NCBI GenBank assembly: GCA_030737875.1
Contig: CM060918.1
Span: 772,762,552-772,826,551, forward strand
Length of the DNA stretch: 64,000 nucleotides
Reading direction: 5' to 3'
From: Allium sativum
Taxonomy: Eukaryota; Streptophyta; Magnoliopsida; Asparagales; Amaryllidaceae
Below, piece after piece: positions 59,079 to 64,000 of this stretch. The position numbers were made by a program, and so were the translations under genes. A model generated the notes under the pieces. It was not told the origin of the DNA. It saw only the letters and a list, made by a program, of their open reading frames with translations, and made no database searches. Positions within the stretch are counted from its first letter, which is position 1, and the number at the start of each line of letters is the position of its first letter.

Positions 59079-59270
59079 CAAAATATTCGATTACGAAATC
59101 ACTTTTCAATATTCATTTTAAAATGAGTAAAATCGATATAAATATCGTTCACGTCAAAATGGCGTCAATCTAATCAACACGGCTTCATGTATTTCTATTT
59201 TCTAATATTCTATTTCAATTCAAATCAAATATATTTGTTATTATCAAAATATTTCGTTATTATCAAAATA

Positions 59271-59541
59271 TTTCGTTCAACACATGACTAATCTCAACGG
59301 ATGAGTACAGTCAACACATGAACCTTTATTTTATATTGATAAAGATGTAAATTTTATTATTAAAATATTTCGTTCAACACATGACTAATCTCAACGGATG
59401 AGTACAGTCAACACATGAACCTTTATTTTATATTGATAAAGATGTAAATTTTATTATTAAAATATTTCGTTCAACACATGACTAATCTCAACGGATGAGT
59501 ACAGTCAACACATGAACCTTTATTTTATATTGATATTCTTT
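59271..59541 (+). repeat. 97-bp tandem repeat with the CAACACATGA motif, 2.8 copies
   Basis: Units start at 59271, 59368 and 59465 and are almost identical. Each has two CAACACATGA words. Corresponds to the irregular cluster in A. Confidence 0.9.
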
Positions 59542-59913
59542 ATTTTCTAAATTGGAATGAGGCCCAATCAATCACCATATAACGTCCATTATATGGATTT
59601 TCATACATCACACATATATAATAGCATTGAAAAATAATCAGCCATCAACCAAAGTGCACTACACTGTATAAGCATCAAATATAGATATTTAACGCTTATA
59701 ACAGCCTGTCAATCAATCGATCGACAAATTTAATCAATCAGGATGAGTGAACTTCAAATTTCATCCCAACACCCGTGTGGGGTTTCAAACAATCAAACAT
59801 ATATTTTTATCTGTGTAGTTGGGCGATGTGTAAAATTTATCGTCCCAATCAATGTCCTTCAAATAGGTGTACATAAACCAACCGTCCGGTTTGTAAATGA
59901 ATATTTTATTTTA

Positions 59914-60347
59914 TTCACTTCACGTTAAAAATTATATTTTTAACGATAAAACATTTTATTTTAACACATGAATTTCTATTCAGTTCATTCTTTAAATAAA
60001 ATGATATTTTTATTTTTCTAACATATTTTAGAAAATTTCGGCGGCATAACGGCACGATACTAGAAACGGGACGAGGCCTAGCCTTATCCCCGGTCTAGTG
60101 AAGGCCCACGCCATTCACACATCAATCAAATTCACTTCACGTTAAAAATTATATTTTTAACGATAAAACATTTTATTTTAACACATGAATTTCTATTCAG
60201 TTCATTCTTTAAATAAAATGATATTTTTATTTTTCTAACATATTTTAGAAAATTTCGGCGGCATAACGGCACGATACTAGAAACGGGACGAGGCCTAGCC
60301 TTATCCCCGGTCTAGTGAAGGCCCACGCCATTCACACATCAATCAAA
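59914..60347 (+). repeat. 217-bp tandem duplication in the LTR of B
   Basis: Copies 59914-60130 and 60131-60347 are practically identical, so the duplication is recent. The unit includes GGCGGCATAACGGCACGATA and a GC-richer piece not seen in the LTR of A. Confidence 0.92.
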
Positions 60348-60606
60348 TTCACCAAACAACCAAATTCAAATCAAATCATCTAACTAATTTTTGCAATCAA
60401 ACAAACAAGTCCATGGTCTGTGGATGATTGTGTCGGGTGCTACTAAGCACCGTCTGCATCCTAGTATATATATATATATATAACTAGAAAATGAAATTGA
60501 AAGGTGAGAAATTCTCACCGATAGCTATCCAACTCCACGACACTTCATTGATAGAAATCTTCGTCGTTATCGCATTTTTGTCATCTTCGTTGCTGTAGCC
60601 ACTACA

Positions 60607-60860
60607 TATGTAAAAATCGAATTTTTACTTCGCTATTCAATATATAAAAATCGAATTTTTACCTCGTTATCTTATATATAAAAATTCTATTTTTACATCG
60701 TTATCTTATATATAAAGATTCTATTTTTACATCGTTATCTTATATATAAAAATTCTATTTTTACATCGTTATCTTATATATAAAGATTCTATTTTTACAT
60801 CGTTATCTTATATATAAAGATTCTATTTTTACATCGTTATCTTATATATAAAAATTCTCC
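60607..60860 (+). repeat. 34-bp AT-rich tandem array in the LTR of B
   Basis: Unit of the type ATCGTTATCTTATATATAAA plus 14 bases, about five regular copies. Homologous in position to the dyad array in A. Confidence 0.8.
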
Positions 60861-61329
60861 TTTTCAACTATACAGATTTCACCTTTTCTATAATATAAAA
60901 ATTATATTTTTCTCGAAGTAAAAATCATATTTTTACTTCACTACTCATCTCAAAATATCGTCTTTTCATATTTAAAAATATCGTCTTTCCATATTTAAAA
61001 ATATCGTCTCTTCATATTTAAAAATATGATATTTTCAGTTTTAAAAATTCAAACTTTGCCATGTTAAAAATTCAAACTTTATACAAGTAAAAATTCAATC
61101 TTTATATTGTTAAAAATCCTTACTTTCTATTTTTTTTAAAAAAATAGTTTTTCTAATTTAAAAACCATACTTTTCTACTAACAAAAATTATAAACTTTTC
61201 ACTAACAAAACTATGAACTTTTCTTGCTAATCTACTCTATAAAAATCATATCCTTCTTATATACAATGTTTTACATGATTTAATCACTGTTTAATCAGCA
61301 AATAAATTAATTACTTTAAGTAAATTCAA

Positions 61330-61680
61330 TCAAAAACTCACCTTTTTTATTTGTTTGGACGTCGGCGGAAGGGTGGGGTTGCTCGTCGGAGATGGAGGCG
61401 CGGTGGGTGTTGTCGTCGCGGTGGTGGTCGGACTGGCGGTGTGTGGGCCCAGGGCGGAGCGCGTGGGCTTCTGGGTGTGTGGGCTTGAGCGAGGAGAGGG
61501 AGAGGGAAGTAGGGGGTGTCGGAGGGGGAGGTCGAGCGTGAGGGGGGGGGGGGGGGGGACGACGCCAGGAGGCTGGGCGGCGGCCTCCTCCCTGGTGGAG
61601 CGATTCATCTTTTTTTTTCTCGATTGAAATCGATTCTGAAGAGGGGGGGGGGCAGAATGAATTAAGGGGAGGGGAGAAGA
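61330..61680 (-). other. GC-rich island with 17-G run and MNRS frame in the LTR of B
   Basis: Counterpart of 2041-2545 with little overall identity beyond its start. The minus frame 61608-61330 starts ATG AAT CGC TCC and gives 92 residues rich in Pro, Thr and Ser. A 17-G run lies at 61542-61558. TATATATA near 61680-61694 could be the TATA box. Confidence 0.45.
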
Positions 61681-62581
61681 TATATATATATATATTTATT
61701 ATTTTTAATTCAAAGAAGTTGACTTTTACATACGACCTCTAAATGAGGCCCACCGTCTGTCGTCCATAGCGTATTACCCCCATTCCGAACACAATGGGAT
61801 ATGTATCGTAGGCTGATTCGGCTGTTACAATCAGTTTCCGTTGAATTTACATTTAAATCATTATATTGAATTTTAAACGTACATTTCAAATTACCGGGGT
61901 CACATACTGACTAGAAAAATTCCTGAAAAATATTTTCTAGCTTCGTATTGACGATACGGTCCTAACAAAACTAGTTTCGTCGAATTCTGAGATCGTTTGA
62001 AAAATGGCCATTTTCTAGTCGATTAAAATCAATTGAAACTGGTCAAACGCGTTTTCCTTTGCCACACTCAAATATTGATTCGAAAAATTATGAAATTTGA
62101 AACCTAGCAATAATTTGACATCACGGACCCAACAAAAGTGGTTTCGTCGAAATCCGAGATCGTTTGCAAAATTTCCATTTTTAAGGGCCTGAATTCCATA
62201 GCGGCTATTCAGAATTTTCATCCAGACATATCTTTTGATTCCCGCTATGAAATCTTGATTTTTCGGATTCGTTGGAAAGATATTATCAAATAGATCCTAA
62301 TGTTTTTGGTTTCACAAAAATCCGGATTGTTTTGCACCCGGTACATTCAATTGAAGTTTGAAATCGAATTATCGAACTACCGCGCCATTTTCTATTCCTT
62401 TTATAATTATATATAATTATTTATATTCTAACGACGACATATATAATATATACGTTCGAATTACATTCAAAATAAATTTCTCATCGATATTATTTAAAAT
62501 AATTCATTTTAAATATTCAAAATTCATTAAAATTGCCAAAATAAAAATTTTAAACTGGCTCAGAATTTCCGGGTTATTACA

Positions 62582-62616
62582 ATCTCCCCCACTTAAAACT
62601 TTTCGTCCTCGAAAAG
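62582..62616 (-). other. Polypurine tract and hairpin, element B
   Basis: On the minus strand the stem CTTTTCG/CGAAAAG with loop AGGA (62616-62599) comes before the tract AAGTGGGGGAGAT. Only one loop base differs from A. Confidence 0.75.
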
Positions 62617-63590
62617 GAACAAAGTCGAAAGTGGTTTGATTAATCACCTCTACGTTCGATCTGGCTTCCATTCTCCAACTTTTCAGTTTCTGAGAATTTT
62701 CAAATTCTTCAAAAATTTGGCTAACACCCTAAATTTTCGAAAAATTTCGCCATAACCTCCCCTGCACCGGGAGCCACGGGAAAATCCCGAAATTGCCATA
62801 TAGGCCTTCAGATCTCAAAAAGAAAAAGAAAAAGCCAATAGGCTCATAAAATCATCATCATCCAAACAAAACAGTAAATTATATAGTAAACATGTACCTA
62901 TTTGTCGGGCAAACAAATTTTATTCTCTGCTCTAGCCTCCTTGCACCTGTTCAATGAAAGTATATGTATATGCAAGCAAATGCGACCAATTTTCAATATA
63001 GTTCAAAATTTGATGCAATTAGGCATAATGGTTCAAAATTATCAAACAAATAAACAAACAACACAAACAGCAATCAATTAGTGAATTAGATTTTCAAATT
63101 CATAATTTTGGTATATATACTGAAAATCTTGTTTTTGATGTCAATTCACAACAATGTGTTCTAGCTATATTAGTTTTGGTTCTCACACCAGTCTAATGGA
63201 AATATATAGATATCCCACCTTCGTCACTCGAAAATAAATACTGGTGATGACGCGTCAATCATCAGAATCAGGTCCGGGCGACTAGAATGTGATTCCATAT
63301 CTATCCAATATATTAAAACTTTGAATATACGTTCATGACGCGTATATGCAAAACCTTTATATACTAGATTGTCCAAATTCAAAGTAAATAAATATTCAAA
63401 TACGTGTAAAACGATTTAAATTTCAAAACAAAATTGTTTTTATTTGAAAAATATACTCTTCACACTCATTCTAGGATACTACTGATCCTATCTCTAACGA
63501 GTCATTCTAATTGGATATTACTAATCCAATATCTGATGAATTCTTTCGTATGGTTCTAATGTGTCTTGTTCTCGAGCTCTGTAAACCAAA

Positions 63591-63602
63591 GCTCTGATAC
63601 CA
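63591..63602 (-). other. Primer binding site of element B, tRNA-iMet type
   Basis: The minus strand reads TGGTATCAGAGC, one base from the LTR, identical to that of A. Confidence 0.9.
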
Positions 63603-63603
63603 C

Positions 63604-64000
63604 TGTGATAGCCCGTAACTTCCCCGTTAAGGAAAGAGCGGATTACCTTGAGAACAACACACAATTGAACTCAGACGGAAGAACATTTCATTGCTATTAC
63701 AACAATTCCATCAGAATACAAGAATATACAGTGTATAAATGAATAAATTACATTCGACAAATATCAGAGATTACAATAAATTACAAAGCAGCGGAAAAAT
63801 AATACAAAGCACAACTGAAGGTGATATACGGATACAGAGCTTTCCGGATATCATTCCAGCTGTAAACCAGGATCCTGTGAATATAAATCTGCAAAACCAA
63901 AACTACTAGCTGCCCGTGCGGAAAATAGGGCACCCAGAGTTTAGGTTAAAACAATAAACTCCGGATCAGTCATGTGACTGGTGTGAGAACTAAAACAGTT
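63604..64000 (-). repeat. Element B, 5' LTR (first 397 bp only)
   Basis: Starts TGTGATAGCCCGTAAC and follows 55859 onward nearly base for base until the window ends. Confidence 0.88.

Larger units (their letters stand above)
55859..62581 (-). repeat. Element B, complete 3' LTR (6.7 kb)
   Basis: From TGTGATAGCCCG to GTTATTACA on the plus strand. It is colinear with the LTR of A. The uninterrupted sequence near 57748 shows the pre-insertion state of the site where C entered A. Confidence 0.88.
62582..63603 (-). other. Element B internal region, non-coding
   Basis: 1,022 bp, similar throughout to 3454-4492 of element A. No protein domain. Confidence 0.75.
55859..64000 (-). mobile_element. Element B: second member of the element A family, right LTR runs out of the window
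   Basis: Minus-strand order from the right: start of the 5' LTR (63604-64000), primer binding site, 1,022-bp internal region, polypurine tract, then the complete 6,723-bp 3' LTR (55859-62581). Both LTR copies begin on the plus strand TGTGATAGCCCGTAAC, and the 397 overlapping bases (63604-64000 against 55859 on) are almost identical, so B is young. No coding domain. It is related to A over its full length but clearly diverged, with private tandem expansions. The insertion is in an (AT)n tract, so the TSD is not readable. Confidence 0.88.

Noticed and set aside
58757..59173. 138-residue frame with repeated FNSFRNRFI-like words
   Set aside because: It is the translation of a 27-bp tandem repeat; all three forward registers are open for the same reason.
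58770..59541. Regularly spaced repeats resembling a CRISPR array
   Set aside because: Units are contiguous tandem copies without unique spacers, inside an LTR of plant nuclear DNA.

Overview
The window looks like plant nuclear DNA, most likely from a flowering plant. It holds large non-autonomous LTR retrotransposons, Ty1/Copia relics, an L1-type LINE, MITEs and a PIF/Harbinger DNA transposon. That transposon carries a plant mobile domain gene, a family known from land plants. I see no convincing single-copy host gene, tRNA, rRNA or CRISPR. Almost everything is transposable elements nested inside one another. The species cannot be named from the sequence.

Layout. Positions 1-27278 are one minus-strand element, here called A. 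It is a Gypsy-like element with no coding capacity, LTRs of about 6.5 kb and an internal region of only about 1.0 kb. Its left LTR is cut by the window edge. Its right LTR (4493-27278) is split by a second plus-strand element, C (6392-22710). C is a tandem array of three 4.1-kb LTRs alternating with two 2.0-kb internal regions, and the whole array sits between one pair of 5-bp target site duplications (ATATC). Positions 27279-30129 are poorly classifiable and include an LTR-like piece. Positions 30130-34472 are a decayed Copia element whose integrase is split by a small minus-strand non-autonomous LTR element (32191-33671). A possible fragmentary LTR follows (34473-36086).

Positions of about 36700-53600 are one decayed plus-strand L1 LINE, opened by two insertions. 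The first is a 2.8-kb Copia element with gag and protease only (40020-42788, TSD GGCTC). The second is an 8.9-kb PIF/Harbinger element (43017-51948, TSD TTA). The Harbinger element is the most unusual object here. Within one pair of matching terminal inverted repeats it has the usual two genes, a SANT/trihelix ORF1 that looks intact and a transposase that is broken. It also has four more genes: a second small SANT-like protein, two GRF zinc-finger proteins and a plant mobile domain protein. Each of the six has a TATA-like box some 60-90 bp upstream of its start codon. A 136-bp near-perfect palindrome lies next to the right terminus.

Positions 53600-55858 hold a MITE inside a Mutator-like MITE and a short stretch that may be host sequence. 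Positions 55859-64000 are a second minus-strand member of the family of A, called B: a full 6.7-kb LTR, a 1.0-kb internal region and the first bases of the other LTR, which runs out of the window. B differs from A by several private tandem expansions.

A, B and C share tRNA-iMet-type primer binding sites, TGTAACAACCCG-like LTR starts and a hairpin just 5' of the polypurine tract whose stem changes in a base-paired way between families. This points to a common Gypsy, probably chromovirus (Tekay/Del-like), ancestry. All comparisons were made by eye.
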